Positions 1 to 10,690 are shown, counted from the stretch's first letter. The stretch is 64,000 bases of DNA from Tenebrio molitor (GCF_963966145.1 NC_091051.1:19344001-19408000); one strand, 5' to 3'. Numbers and translations are program-made. The notes: generated by a model not told the origin, from the sequence alone.

Positions 1-13
1 TCACTTTAAACGA

Positions 14-379
14 TTGTTCATTAGTCACAACTTGGTGTCATCTTTTAATACACCTCCCTCGACACTAAGAAGGCGATTAAAAAGTAATAAGTTAACAAAA
101 ATTGGAGATGGCACTTGTGTGTTGGGAGCAGAAAATGAAAACAAAATTAAACGACACGTTTTAAAACTACAAAAAAACGGTTTCCCTCCTACAAGAGACT
201 CAATAAGACAAATGGCACATAAATAGGAAATATTAGGAATTAACAACACATTTAATAAGCAAAAACGCCAGCAGGTAACGATTGGTTGCAAAACACATCC
301 AGAGCCAGGTGTTAGAAAAGAATTGGGCGTAGATCATCCATCTTTTTGGAAATTCATCGATGAACTAAACAAAGTTTAG
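14..379 (+). pseudogene. pogo/Tigger-like transposase N-terminal fragment
   Basis: An open frame runs from 14 to a TAG at 224-226 and continues in the same frame to 379 if that stop is ignored. Residues around 35-70 (a charged helix, then GFPPTRDSIRQMA) look like the second helix-turn-helix of CENP-B/pogo-type transposases, which binds DNA. The DDE catalytic domain that should follow is missing; the read-through part ends in HPSFWKFIDEL, which I cannot place. The window starts within the element, so the true 5' end is not visible. I see a decayed transposon fragment; the pogo assignment rests on a short motif only. Confidence 0.5.
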
Positions 380-389
380 TTTAATTATA

Positions 390-731
390 CAGGGCAAGTC
401 ACGTAAGGCTTATTTCTGAATTTATTTTGTACGCAACCAAAAATACAAATGACGCTGACCACTTGATACCGTTTATAATGTGATTTAATTTAGTAATCAA
501 CGTAGGTATATAGTTTGGCTAAAAATGTCAAAATGACGTTTTTCTGTTCTGAATAATGAAATCAAAAATTAAATTCATCAACTGTCATTTTGACATTTTT
601 AGCCAAATTACATACCTACGTTGATTACTAAATTAAAACACATTATAAACGGTATCAAGTGGTCAGCGTAATTAGTATTTTTGGTTGCGTACTAAATAAA
701 TTCAGAAATAAACCTTACGTGACTTGCCCTG
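390..731. mobile_element. TA-flanked MITE with long inverted arms
   Basis: The element starts CAGGGCAAGTCACGTAAGG and ends with its reverse complement. The two arms are about 145 bp each and differ at only a few positions, around a loop of about 50 bp. TA dinucleotides at 388-389 and 732-733 are the expected target duplication of the IS630-Tc1-mariner superfamily. There is no coding capacity. It is a near-perfect long hairpin, so it depends on a transposase encoded elsewhere. Confidence 0.85.
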
Positions 732-889
732 TATATTATTGTGCATGATTTTGGCGTTACAACTAGTATAAAGTACTTGCGTTCAATAGCACACAATTAT
801 CAATTTTATGGTAAGTTTTCTTTATTATTTTTTTTTTATTAAAATCAATACCTATAAATTAAAAAAAATTTAAACTTAAAATATTTACC

Positions 890-1057
890 ATGAAAGACGT
901 AGAAAATATGTGTGATAATCATTTCTCTGAAAATGTTTTTATTGAAATTCTCAAAGTGGAAATTGAATGTGTTGATTCACAAGTGAAAACATTAATGGGA
1001 AAAGAAAAGCAAGACAAAGCAAAGAAAGATTGCAATAATTGTTCTTGTTGCAAATGA
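890..1057 (+). CDS. Small hypothetical ORF (55 aa)
   Basis: ATG at 890 opens a 55-codon frame that is acidic in the first half (FIEILKVEIECVD) and ends in a lysine- and cysteine-rich tail (CNNCSCCK). I do not recognise it. It lies in transposon debris between a MITE and a LINE tail, with no visible splice or promoter signal. It may be the end of a lost transposon ORF or chance. Confidence 0.2.
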   Translation: MKDVENMCDNHFSENVFIEILKVEIECVDSQVKTLMGKEKQDKAKKDCNNCSCCK

Positions 1058-1102
1058 ATTCGAACAAGGCATGCAATGGTTATCACGTCGATAATCTTAA
1101 TT

Positions 1103-1151
1103 TCTTAACCCTCCACCACCCGGCGGCACGGCAATTTTGCCGGAGTACATA
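1103..1151 (-). repeat. R2-like LINE 3' tail, piece 1 (interrupted by Tc1)
   Basis: This piece carries CGGCAATTTTGCCG at 1129-1142, also present in the three other copies in the window. The tail is cut at the TA of GGAGTACATA by the Tc1 element and resumes at 2596 (TACACTATTACGGATAC). A second element occupies 2617-3378 before it resumes again at 3379. The uninterrupted version can be read at about 3473-3520 and, inverted, at 61175-61210. Confidence 0.75.
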
Positions 1152-2595
1152 CAGCTGGTTTCAAAAAAATCGGGAAATGAAAATTTTCCAAATGTAAATT
1201 TGGTTCAACTTGACAATTAATTGAGTTGACAACACCTATCAAAAATGTGATAAAATTATTTTTACATCATTGTCATAAAATTCAGATTGACTTTTTTGAA
1301 ATGTCTCACTTAAGCGACATAGATAAAGCTAGGGTAGTTTCTCACCTAGAAAACGGTAGACCAATTACCAATTTAGCGGCACAATTTGGTGTGGGAAAAA
1401 GCAGTATTTATAGAATTAAAAATAAGTGGGAAATTGAGAGAAGTGTAAGACGAAAAGCAGGTTCAGGTCGCCCTAAAGCCTCAAATGAACAGCAAGATGA
1501 GGAATTATTAAACTTTTTAAGAGAAAGGCCTATGTCAAATGCTGTAGAAGCAATCCATCAAACTAATTTTCCAGCTTCTCGAAGCACTGCATGTCGTCGA
1601 ATTCGTTCATCTGAAATGGGCAACTATTGGGCAGTTAAGAAACCATTTCTGACGAATTTTCATAAAGAGCAAAGAGTAGGATTTGCTCTTGAGTTCCTAC
1701 AAGAAGAAAATTTCTGGAATGCAGTAGTATTCTTTGATGAAAAAACGTTTAAATCACATAAAGACGAGAGAGTACAAGTATATAGACCAAGAAATACACG
1801 TTTCGAAGAAAGCTATACGCAGCAGGTCAATCCTAACCGTTTTTCTGTTAATGTTTGGGGTTGTATCAGTGTCCGAGGTCCAGGAGTGTTGTGTGTTGTG
1901 GAGCAAAGACTGAATGCAAACGTTTATGTCAACATTCTTGAACAAGTTATGCTACCATTTGTTGGCCAAGCCTTTCCGGACAATTTTACATTTCAACAGG
2001 ACAATTGTCCAATACATACGTCAGCAATAGCACAAAACTGGTTCAGAGATAACGCTATTAATGTCTTGCCGTGGCCTTCTAGAAGCCCAGATATCAACCC
2101 AATAGAAAATATATGGGGCATAATGATGAATAGTATGCGGCGAAGAAATATTCGTCCCCAAAACAGGCAGGACCTTATAAATGCCATAAATGTAGAATGG
2201 CATAATTTGACGCCAGAATTTTGTCAGCATTTAATTTCGTCCATGCCTATACGATTAAATTCCGTGATAGAGAAGAACGGGGCTGCAATTAAGTATTAAG
2301 TTGTTGTGTTCTTTAAATGAATAAAAATAATTGTATTTATAGTACCTTCGTTGGTACTAGGCACTGTTCTTCGTTATTTCTATTGTTGTTATTCTGCTTT
2401 TATTCCTACAGGGTCTGCTTGGTGAATTTAAGTTCTTTAAAGTTTTCTTCTGAATCTGTTACCAAAATGAAATCTAACCTAATTATTTATAAACTGACGT
2501 AACTTCAAATGATCATAACCTATTTTTAAGAAACCATTTTCACACTATCAAAAAAATTTTGATTTGACATTTACCGATTTTTTTGCAACCAGCTG
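1152..2595 (+). mobile_element. Complete Tc1-like transposon (DD34E)
   Basis: The terminal inverted repeats begin CAGCTGGTT; the left reads TTCAAAAAAATCGG and the right, reverse complemented, TGCAAAAAAATCGG. The element is flanked by TA at 1150-1151 and 2596-2597. It is 1,444 bp and holds one uninterrupted transposase gene. The flanks rejoin exactly into the LINE-tail sequence seen uninterrupted elsewhere in this window, which defines both ends to the base. Intact TIRs and ORF make it one of the youngest insertions here. Confidence 0.93.
1301..2299 (+). CDS. Tc1-family transposase, uninterrupted
   Basis: The likely start is ATG 1301, giving 332 aa; the frame stays open upstream to 1226 but without an ATG that fits the family. 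The N-terminal half has paired HTH domains (about residues 5-50, LSDIDKARVVSHLENG, and 75-120) with a GRPK hook between them, for TIR binding. The catalytic triad is intact: D146 in FFDEKTF, D234 in QQDNCPIH and E269 in PDINPIENIWG, with 34 residues between the second and third, the Tc1 signature (cut-and-paste transposition into TA). The length matches active Tc1-type transposases (about 340 aa), and there is no stop or frameshift. Activity itself cannot be read from sequence. Confidence 0.92.
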   Translation: MSHLSDIDKARVVSHLENGRPITNLAAQFGVGKSSIYRIKNKWEIERSVRRKAGSGRPKASNEQQDEELLNFLRERPMSNAVEAIHQTNFPASRSTACRRIRSSEMGNYWAVKKPFLTNFHKEQRVGFALEFLQEENFWNAVVFFDEKTFKSHKDERVQVYRPRNTRFEESYTQQVNPNRFSVNVWGCISVRGPGVLCVVEQRLNANVYVNILEQVMLPFVGQAFPDNFTFQQDNCPIHTSAIAQNWFRDNAINVLPWPSRSPDINPIENIWGIMMNSMRRRNIRPQNRQDLINAINVEWHNLTPEFCQHLISSMPIRLNSVIEKNGAAIKY

Positions 2596-2616
2596 TACAC
2601 TATTACGGATACTATA

Positions 2617-3378
2617 GTTCATTTTTTAATGCTGTAGAAAAAGTCGGGCAGCCAAATATACACTTTCAATAGTTCATTAGATTCCTATTTCAATTTTGTA
2701 AATTACTTCAATCGATGATGCCATATGCCACAATAAATGCATTAATGTCAATTTGTGTCAATGTGTCACAGGTATTAATTTAAAGGCTAGTTTGGTCAAA
2801 GGTTTTTATACTTGATTATCGATGGGCTGCACAGAAGAAATTATGTTCAACGAAAAAGTAAGTCGCCCTTATCTGTATTCGAAAAAACATGATTTTGAAC
2901 ATTTACAAACATGTCTATGATGAACATGCGGAACTTAAGGTTGGGGATACGGTTAAACTAAAGAAGAGCAGATGTGCGAATTGGATGTGCGTATTGAAGT
3001 GACCGTGGAACAACTGATTATACACCTTTGAAGAGTCTGATGACGGTTCGGATTAACCGGAAGAATTCCAAGATGAGAGTTGATTTTTTAAATCCATAAT
3101 ATGTCTGACTTATCGTTAATTATTGTTTCTATTTACTAACTTACTGCTTTTTTATTCATGAATTCTAGATTAAACACATTATTAAACACGTTTTTTCATT
3201 TCAATTAAATTTTTTATCGAATGTCAAAACCTGGTCAGACTGACGGAGATTTTGACAAACAGAATTTTTAGCGGCATCGTCGATCCATATCAATTATAAA
3301 TGAATTTAAGGTATCTAGGCAGCCTTGATGACTGTATATTGGGTTGCCTGACTTTTTCTACTGCATTAAAAAATGAAC
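2617..3378. mobile_element. Non-autonomous TIR element inserted in the LINE tail
   Basis: Inverted ends of about 45 bp begin GTTCATTTTTTAATGC and include AAAAAGTCGGGCAGCC. They are flanked by TATA at 2613-2616 and 3379-3382, either a 4-bp TSD or a TA site with chance extension. The interior has no long ORF. A short plus-strand stretch near 3020-3085 reads ESDDGSD then PEEFQDES, like the acidic end of a transposon protein, so this may be a deletion derivative. Superfamily unassigned. Confidence 0.7.
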
Positions 3379-3428
3379 TATACTATCAAGTAATAGTGCA
3401 GTGCTAATCAACATAATTACCGGCGTCT
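3379..3428 (-). repeat. R2-like LINE 3' tail, piece 3
   Basis: After the TIR element, the tail of copy 0 resumes (CTATCAAGTAATAGTGCAG) and continues to about 3428, where it breaks off. A second, independent tail of the same family starts at about 3452, so two copies lie in tandem. Confidence 0.7.
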
Positions 3429-3451
3429 CTTTGTTATGTTTTATTATACTA

Positions 3452-4170
3452 TCCCACCTCCACCCGGCGGCACGGCAATTTTGCCGGAGTACATACACTA
3501 TTACGGATATTACTATCAAGTAATAGTGCAGTGCTTATCAACATAATTACCGGCGTCTCGCCTCCGCATTTTGACTTTGTTGTGTATTATGTTCTGTGTC
3601 AATGTTAAGGAACTTCCTCACGATGTGACCTTTTTGAATTTCAACTACATACCAATGTGTTATCTAAATCCAGAATTTTTAAATTTTTAAAAAGAGATTG
3701 CGGTACTATTCCCGTTGCTGAAATTACAAGTGGTAAAATCGAAATTTTTTCTAAACACCAAAGATTTCTCATAGCAACGGACAGCTCTAAATATTTATTA
3801 ATTTTTGTGTTATACGTCTGTGTTATATTATGTGAATTTGGAACAGCTATATCTAAAAGAAATGTTTGCTTTTGTTGTTTATTTAAAATTATAATGTCTG
3901 GTCTGTTATGCTTAATATGAATGTCAGTTAAAATTGTTCTATCAAAATATAACTTGTAACTGTCATTTTCCAAACAACTTTCTGGTGTATAACTATAATG
4001 TGGTTGTGTATTCTTTAATAAATTGAATTTAACAGCTAAATTCATGTGTATAATTTTAGCGAATATATCGTGACGTTTTTTATATTCGCTTTGAGCCAAA
4101 ACGGTGCAAGAAGGAATGATGTGTTCAATTGTTTCCCCTTCAGTTCCGCAAATCCTACATTTATCAATTA
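3452..4170 (-). pseudogene. R2-like LINE, truncated 3' part (endonuclease domain), copy 1
   Basis: On the minus strand the 5'-truncated copy begins near 4170 with a zinc knuckle CRICGTEGETIEHIIPSC (CCHC). About 35 residues of a YKKRHDIF/HMNLAVKF region follow, then RPDIIILNKQQK..LLDIAVP and KINKYLEL. This CCHC plus (R/K)PD...D layout is that of the restriction-like endonuclease at the C-terminus of R2-type LINEs; the reverse transcriptase is missing. The frame ends near 3641 with a small deletion relative to the copy at 60.7-61.2 kb. The 3' UTR (3452-3640) carries the conserved palindrome at 3473-3486. The exact clade cannot be told without the RT. Confidence 0.72.
3473..3486 (-). other. Conserved 14-bp palindrome in the LINE 3' UTR
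   Basis: CGGCAAAATTGCCG on the element's sense strand forms a 6-bp stem (CGGCAA/TTGCCG) with a two-base loop. It is present unchanged in all four copies of the tail in this window: 1129-1142, here, 23775-23788 and, on the plus strand, 61196-61209. It lies close to the 3' terminus, where R2-type reverse transcriptases recognise RNA structure. Role inferred. Confidence 0.55.
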
Positions 4171-5540
4171 TTTATTATTATAAATATGAAAAAATTAAAT
4201 GCCCAGAAAAATATTCGACCCGCACATATTTTGTAAGTGTTCATATTTGTAATACGAAAACAGGGAAATCACAGGTACCATAATTTTATCGTTAAGAATT
4301 AAAAACGTACATTTCACCTTGATGGATCACTTATTTCGTCACTAATTATGTGTCCGTTCAAGTCACAAATACGTCCGATGATGATATCGTAGGTATAATA
4401 CCTGTTCCATCTGTTTATGCCTTCTTGTGATTGTAGGGACCAATAAGTGTATAAATCCAATATTTTTCGGCACTTGCGATCTGTACACGACGGATTGAAC
4501 TACAACATACCTTCCACAACGTGTGCAGAAACACCATTTTGGTAACAAAATGCGGCAATATAAACCCGGTCTCGATATTGTAATTGTCAAAATAAAATGT
4601 TTTGCCTCAACAGACGATTTATACGAGGTGGCACATACGAGTACTTTATCATGTCACAAAAGAAATTCCAATTGGTAACACTATTACGCGACGGCATTTT
4701 CGATAATAATGTAGACATTTTCTTCGTTGACAAAAGAAAACAAGTGATGTGAACTTTGTACGAGACCTTCCCTTAGGGGTTGCATCACTATGCAACCAAC
4801 AATAATTTACTAAAAAACGGCCAACGCCCCGCCTCGGACAGACCATAAACGACCAGAATACACCTGTTACCTGCCGTGTGATGAAATTGGGGATTCCCAT
4901 GAGAAGGAGATCATGCGTTCTGCTTGGTTTGAAACAAATTGTTTAACGTTCTTTTTTACTTTACGATTTTAACATAAACACAGTTATAAACTAGCCAAAA
5001 CTGAATAGAGAATTCCACAATTTTTCTTAGAAAGCAAAATAATTGCCCCAATCCTCCCACGTATTTTTAAACACTAGATAAATTTAAAATGTTACACGTA
5101 CTTGAAACATTACATCTAATGTGTATCTTTATATATTTCTAACACATTTCATTATAAATTTTAAACTGTATTTATAAAAAATTCAAAAATGGGAAAATTC
5201 CCTATTCATTTTTGCCTAGTTTATTTACAGATTATCGCTGATTGGTGCATTTCCGAGAACATAGCCTCGGACCCAGTTTTCACGAAGCTATTTTTTACGT
5301 TCATTAAAGTCTTATTTCAATCTCAATAATCATAATAACACCATTATAAATTTTCATTAATGTGGTTTTTTTTTTTACAAAAATCACGAAAAATTGTTGG
5401 TAAATTGGTCGTCGGGTGGGTGAGGCACTTCAACAAGGAAGAAAGAATTAGATGAAAGTGGTTACTGTGCGACGTGAGTTGTGCAACGGCCATTTTTTGT
5501 GTTCGCTACATTTTCTGCTGTTATCCATTGTTTTGTGACG
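4171..5540. other. No recognisable gene
   Basis: I see only short frames without family motifs, two weak ones on the minus strand at 4363-4590 and 4649-4900. No TIR pair or tail repeat could be closed here. The last 100 bases may be the 5' part of the Merlin-like element that follows, but I could not fix its terminus. Confidence 0.4.
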
Positions 5541-6430
5541 ATGTCGTCTCCTGCGATCGCTTCCACGTCTGCGGAGCCAACGGAAATTCCTCCGGAGGTC
5601 CGTTCCTGTGGATGACAAATTTGTGGGGGTTGTACTTACACGTACAAGGATTTTTACCAGGTGTTGTCTTCGGAGGAAGCACTGCTTCAATTTTTCTTTA
5701 ATCACGGCACAATTTCGTGCCATTATCGGTGCCCGAAATGCAACACACTGCTGGACTACTGCAGTCACACAGGGGCACTTGTTTTTCGGTGCCAAAAAAT
5801 TAATAAAAAAAATAGAAGACGGTGCGACACCAGGGTGAGTATTTTAAAATTAACATATTTTGATAACGTACATTTAAATTAGACTGTTATTGCGGAAATT
5901 GTGTTACCTTATTTAACACGTCCACCTCCTCGTTGCCAATTTACAGCGAAGGAGACAAGACAAACGTTTCCCATAGAATTTTAATCGTTGGGCTCACAAC
6001 AACAGCGAACAAATTGGAGGGGAGGGTAAAATCGTGGAAATTGACGAGGCCAAAATTGGGAAACGTAAATATAACAAGGGGAGATATTTAGAGGGGCAGT
6101 GGGTATTCGGTGGAATCGAAAGTGGCTCCAATAATTTTTTTTTAGTTGCTGTGGAAGATGGGACGGCTAACACTTTGGTCGGGATCATCAAAGACAAAAT
6201 TAAACCGGGAACGACGATTTACAGTGACCGCTGGAAATCGTACGAAACATTGACGGCGGAACATTTCGACCATTTAACGGTAAATCACTGTAAATTTTGT
6301 TGATCCACAAACGGGCGCACACACCCAACACATCGAACGGACTTGGGTGGAGGTCAGAAAGCTCGTACCGCGTTTTGGACGAAAAAAAATTCACTACGAG
6401 GGCTACCTGTCGGAATGCTTGTTTTTTTTT
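5541..6430 (+). pseudogene. Merlin-type (IS1016/IS1595-like) transposase remnant
   Basis: From ATG 5541 the frame has a TGA at 5613-5615, then CGGCTYTYKDFYQVLSSEEA and a zinc-binding stretch CPKCNTLL..CSHTGALVFRC ending at a GTGAGT near 5834 that looks like a splice donor; the acceptor is uncertain (a TTACAG lies at about 5945). Coding resumes near 6015 with EIDEAKIGKRKYNKGR, GQWVFGGIE and GTTIYSDRWKSYE, then TVNH. After a one-base frameshift near 6295 it reads VDPQTGAHTQHIERTW and KIHYEGYLSE. These are the DDE core blocks of the ISXO2-like/Merlin family: first D in EIDE, second in YSD, E in IERTW. TIRs and the 8-9 bp TSD typical of Merlin were not found. Confidence 0.8.
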
Positions 6431-7599
6431 GTAAATTTCGAGATCATCGTGTTAGACTTCATTAATTTTGGAAGCTTGCGTCGGAAATGTATCCGGGTCT
6501 GCCGCATTAATCTTACTTTTTTTACAAATTGTTGCAGTCTCGCTCTTCCATAACAATTAATTTCATTTATTTCTTACGGTTTTTCAATACTAACGGTCAT
6601 TTCTTATTAACATTATAAAACACACCACATCCTCTCCCGGTGGAAATATTTGCCGCCTCTACGTGGTTCCACTAGACGTATACATTCATATCTTGGTACG
6701 ACTGAATGGCAAAAAAAAATATACGATCAACAATTAAATAGCTTTTACCTTCACTGACCTCCAACTGACCTTGCTATCTGCTTTCTATTATCATATTTGC
6801 CACCTTTTCAGAAACATTTTTGATAATTTTACTTCTTCTAAATATATTAACAACATTCTGTAATTTTTTACCTTTACTTCCCTTCACTAACCTTCAACTG
6901 ACCTTGCAATGACCTTCATATATCCCTCCTTCGCTCCGTTTTCTCTAAATTATTGAATATTTTCCTTACCCTAAAAATATAATTTACACTGTGCTATCAA
7001 TGACCTTTAGTGACCTTCAAATGACCTTCAAGTGACCTTGAAAACACGTCTTCTGCAGCTCTTTAACGTGATTATTGTGATTTTATTACCCACCCAGCAC
7101 CCCTATTCACTCCACTGTCCCGTTAGTGTCACGGGGTAATGGGGCATTTGCACAAGGTATGAGTGGTGGGAAACGATGCAGGAGGACGCCCTGAGGCTGT
7201 CTAGCCAGAAAAAACGCGAAAATTCCAGAAGTAGTTAAAGTGAACAATTACCGTTATTTATTACCTTCATTACCTCCGCACTCAATATTTGTATTAGACA
7301 ATGCTCCATATTAAAATATTCATAATGTTCTAGAAGACTGTGCTCATGTCAACGGCGCTTCCGAATTTGACTCGTGTTAACGCACTCATCAAATTCATAT
7401 CGCAGCGCCGTTGATATTGGTAACACCACCACAAAAATAATCGGCATAACATTGACTACTCGTCGTATTACAACTGAAAACAATCAGTGGAATGGTCAAG
7501 CGATTGATTAAAAAGTATGTGCTATCCCAGCAGACATCGATATAGTATTTTGAAATGGCATGGTCGAAAAAATAAGTACTTAATTGGAAATTTGTTGAC
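6431..7599. other. Non-coding; TGACCT-rich block and a small hairpin
   Basis: No gene is visible. Between about 6755 and 7045 the hexamer TGACCT occurs eight times on the plus strand, often as TGACCTTCA or TGACCTTGA. A 7347-7414 hairpin pairs GTCAACGGCGCT with AGCGCCGTTGAT. The hexamer is the complement of the AGGTCA nuclear-receptor half-site, but the pattern also fits a decayed short tandem repeat. Confidence 0.35.
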
Positions 7600-8307
7600 A
7601 AAATTTCTGGTGACGAAAAAGAATCAATGCCATTTAAAGATGGATGGATACAGACAATAAATGCCGTTAAGGGGTTATAGGGGTTATGGGGGGAATTGGA
7701 TAGTCAGCAGTTTAAGTTTTTGAGGATTCGGGCATTGAACCAGGACTGTGTTGAGAATCTTTTTTCAAGTATAAGGCAATATGGCGCTGGTAATTTTAAA
7801 ACCAATTGTTACCAGTTCGTATCGGCCTTGAAAACGGCGATTTTAAATAATTTGGTAAGACGAGCTAGGGCAATTAACTGCGAAATTGATGAACACAATC
7901 TGTTAGGAATCTTACAGGAGTTTCTAGAGCCTGGTTCTCACAGTTTAGCAAAGCCGATTGTTGACCATAACGAATTACTGGATGTTGAACTACCAGAAAT
8001 GGAAATGTATTTGGATCCTGCTAATTGTGATAGCCAAGCGATATGTTACGTCACTGGTTACTTAATCAAAAAAGTGAACTGTGACATTTGCTGTAACGCC
8101 TTAACGACTGACACTCTTTTACCCGATCATATTTTTGTAATCTTTAAAGAATATGATGATAATAAGAACAGATTGAATTATGCTAGTCCTCATTTCATAA
8201 AATTTGTTGGCCAGATTTTCGATTATGTGATTGAAAACTACAGGCACATAGGTAATATTAAGGCTAAACTTTTTGATCTGGTACTTCATACAGTGAATCT
8301 TCAGTAG
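7600..8307 (+). pseudogene. P-element/THAP9-like transposase C-terminal fragment
   Basis: From about 7600 the frame reads PFKDGWIQTINAVKGL, meets a TAG near 7677, then continues open to 8307. LNQDCVENLFSSIRQYG is the block before the C-terminal domain of P-type transposases. It is followed by a SALKTAI segment and CYVTGYLIKKVNCDICCNAL, the conserved 'GYL..K..C..C' region. The THAP domain, GTP-binding insert and first catalytic residues are absent, so this is a 5'-truncated relic. Related fragments lie at 48976-49515, 54645-55667 and 61250-61430. Confidence 0.75.
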
Positions 8308-8790
8308 TACTCATGTGCGGAGCACAGAACACAGATATTTAAAGCACTGACTTTCCTCCCTTAGTTTAATTATTAAAAACTATTGTGATGATAGTCGTAG
8401 AAATAACGATAATCGTCATTTTTGTATTTGTAAAAGAAAGTTACAAATACTAGGATAGGTTAGATTACTAGTATAGGTACTCGTATGTAGTTTTTTTGGT
8501 TGTTTTCTGTTAAATATTTCTGTTTATTGTAAAGAATTATTTTCTTGGTATACAGGCTGTTTGATAAAAAACGCCTCAATCCATTTTTTTAAATTTATTA
8601 TCCGATTTCAAAACTACCCATAAAAAACTACGTGTCCATTAAAAAAAAAGTTGACTATCGTCAGCTATTGAACATAACGCAAAAAATTGTTATTTATGGC
8701 TGTTTTGTAGCGCAGGAAAAACAATTTCATTGTTTTTTTTTTTGTTCACTGAAATCGGATCGGATCTGACACTCTCGTTAACTATTATAT
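8308..8790. other. No gene seen
   Basis: AT-rich spacer. A TACAGGCTGTTTGATAAAAAACG at about 8551 resembles a Tc1/mariner-type TIR start, and could be the left end of the IS630-like remnant downstream, but I found no matching right end. Confidence 0.3.
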
Positions 8791-9340
8791 TCTCTCTGGT
8801 TCAGCTTGACAAAGTTCCAAATACAGCGAGCAAAAAGTTAACCATTCAAGAATTTTTAAGAAAAGAAATAAATATTTTGAAGAAGATAACTACATCAAGA
8901 AGCAGTTATTGAAAGTAATTCGCACGAGAGAATTTCCAAAAGAATATAAAATCGACACTCCTGCTGTAGAATCTGGACACGAAGTTTTACGGTTGCCACC
9001 ATATCTCCGCTTTAAATCTAGGTATGACAGTTATGTGGCTTCGTTAATTAATTAAATCTTATTGTGATTTACTATTATTATGGACGCGCGGGCGTAACAG
9101 GCTTGGCCTCTGCCCCAACGCTTATTTTAATAATAATAATATCATTGCATCTTTAATCCAATTGAAAGGAAATAGGGGCAATAAAAACAAAGGAAACGAC
9201 GCGAAAATGCAAGCAGTAAATTCAGCAACGAACTGCTTGAACAAATTAGGCACCAGGCTGATGTGACAATCGTAGAATCGTGGAAAAATTCAGTGTAACA
9301 TATGGTGGATATAAAAAATGGTTCTAAAGCCAATCATGTA
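8791..9340 (+). pseudogene. IS630-type DDE transposase fragment, interrupted
   Basis: Near 8820-9004 the frame gives TIQEFLRKEINILKKI and then GHEVLRLPPY. After an insert (9005-9141) it resumes at about 9140 with YHCIFNPIE, the segment holding the catalytic glutamate, then a TAG, AIKTKET and SNELLEQIRHQADVTIVESW. This is the C-terminal third of the DDE_3-type transposase also seen at 52183-53290. The first two aspartates are missing and stops are present. Confidence 0.65.
9005..9141 (+). mobile_element. Short insert ending in (AAT)n, probably a retroposed tail
   Basis: It splits the IS630-like transposase exactly between RLPPY and HCIFNPIE, so both ends are set by the protein. The insert finishes in TTTTAATAATAATAAT and is flanked by ATAT on both sides. 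A microsatellite 3' tail suggests a 5'-truncated LINE or SINE copy; the body (CGTAACAGGCTTGGCCTCTG) is not one I recognise. Confidence 0.55.
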
Positions 9341-9341
9341 A

Positions 9342-9740
9342 AAGAATTAATACTATAATTAAATAGCGATGTTACGACCAAGGATAGTGAGTTCTGGTAT
9401 AGTTCATTTCAGAAATATATGCAGTGACGTCACGTTTGAATCAAGAAGTCGACATGCCGTTCGTCCGTATTTGACATTTGACAGCAAGGCATAATGAGTT
9501 GTTTATGTTACCGCTATTGTTAAGAAATTATAGTATTTTCTAGTGTTGGGCATAATCGATATATTTTGATAATCGAATAAATGGAAATAATCGCTGTGAA
9601 TAATCAAAATATCATTCGACTCTCCTGTTATGGATGATGCGCATGCGCAGTTGTGCATTTATTTCGAATTACTTACGCCGCGTCGAGTCAGACGCATGTC
9701 AATAGTTCTATGTTACTCAAATCGTACGGTTGGGAGTGAG
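9342..9740. other. No gene seen
   Basis: AT-rich sequence with no supported coding frame; a weak ORF at 9630-9899 runs into the MITE arm and is not credible. Confidence 0.3.
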
Positions 9741-10045
9741 CAAAGCCAGTCGATTAATAAAGTACCGACACGATTTGACGTTTACATAAAATGCAACCGT
9801 AACGATTTTTTCGCTACAAGAGGCGCTGATATCGCTATTTTGACTGGCTTTGGTGAACATTTGTTCACCAAAGTCCATGGATTTATCAGTAATAATTAGT
9901 AATTTATTACTAATAAATCCATTAAATCCATGCCAAAGCCAGTCAAAATAGCGATATCAGCGCCTCTTGTGGTGAAAAAATCGTTACGGTTGCCTTTTAT
10001 GTAAACGTCAAATCGTGTCGGTACTTTATTAATCGCCTGGCTTTG
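9741..10045. mobile_element. hAT-type MITE with 8-bp target duplication
   Basis: Arms begin CAAAGCCAG and end CTGGCTTTG and pair for about 125 bp each around an AT-rich loop near 9885-9920. GGAGTGAG is repeated exactly at 9733-9740 and 10046-10053. An 8-bp duplication with a CA-starting TIR fits hAT, though P and Merlin elements also duplicate 8 bp. No coding capacity. Confidence 0.82.
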
Positions 10046-10229
10046 GGAGTGAGATACATAGAGCGACCATCTTAATAGCGCACGTAGCAGAGGCAACTAA
10101 CTTGTTTAACATGTGTTGAAAGGAGATAGCTACATACACGTAGTTCGTGTTATAAACTGATACAACTGCATATATTTTAGAAATAGACTATAGTGACAGT
10201 GAGAAGGAGGAAAACTAGTGGGATTACTT

Positions 10230-10690
10230 ATTCCAAGAACCACAAAACCCTGATTAAGAAGCCTTAAAGAAGACACCTGGAGAAGAATCGCCGTTCGGTT
10301 ATAACAAAATTACCGGAGGAATTTTGCAAACGAAAAATTGTTAGTCTCCAGACGGAAGGATAGGAAAATACACAGTAGAATATGGTAAGAAAATAATACT
10401 ATATTATGTTATGAGGAGCAAAAATGAAGTTTTATGTGCTGCGGCTGGTAGAATGGCTGCCGAACGCAGTGAGGAACATCGGTGCAAACGGCCATAAATA
10501 AATTATGTGAAAAGAAAAAGGTAACGTGTCGAAAAGTTAAAAATCGTACTTGCAGCACCGATTCAGATTATGATCAAAGTGTGAGACATTACCAGAATTT
10601 CTAGATATGTTCACGGATAAATATGAAAATGCCAAGGTTACATTTTTGAATACTTTTTGAATAGTTTGATAGAAATGAACTGTTAAAAAG
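10230..10690 (+). pseudogene. Mutator-like gene, linker fragment (copy A, part 1)
   Basis: The stretch includes VEYGKKI (about 10370) and a linker (about 10530-10660) that is closely similar at the DNA level to 36118-36240, where it precedes a YqaJ-like domain. Frames are broken throughout. It ends near a run of A at about 10700. Its order relative to the Mutator domain at 11.1-12.3 kb is reversed from that of a single gene, so these are two pieces. Confidence 0.5.

Noticed and set aside
9896..10096. Minus-strand frame similar to the plus-strand frame at 9630-9899
   Set aside because: The similarity comes from the two arms of the MITE at 9741-10045, not from a gene pair.
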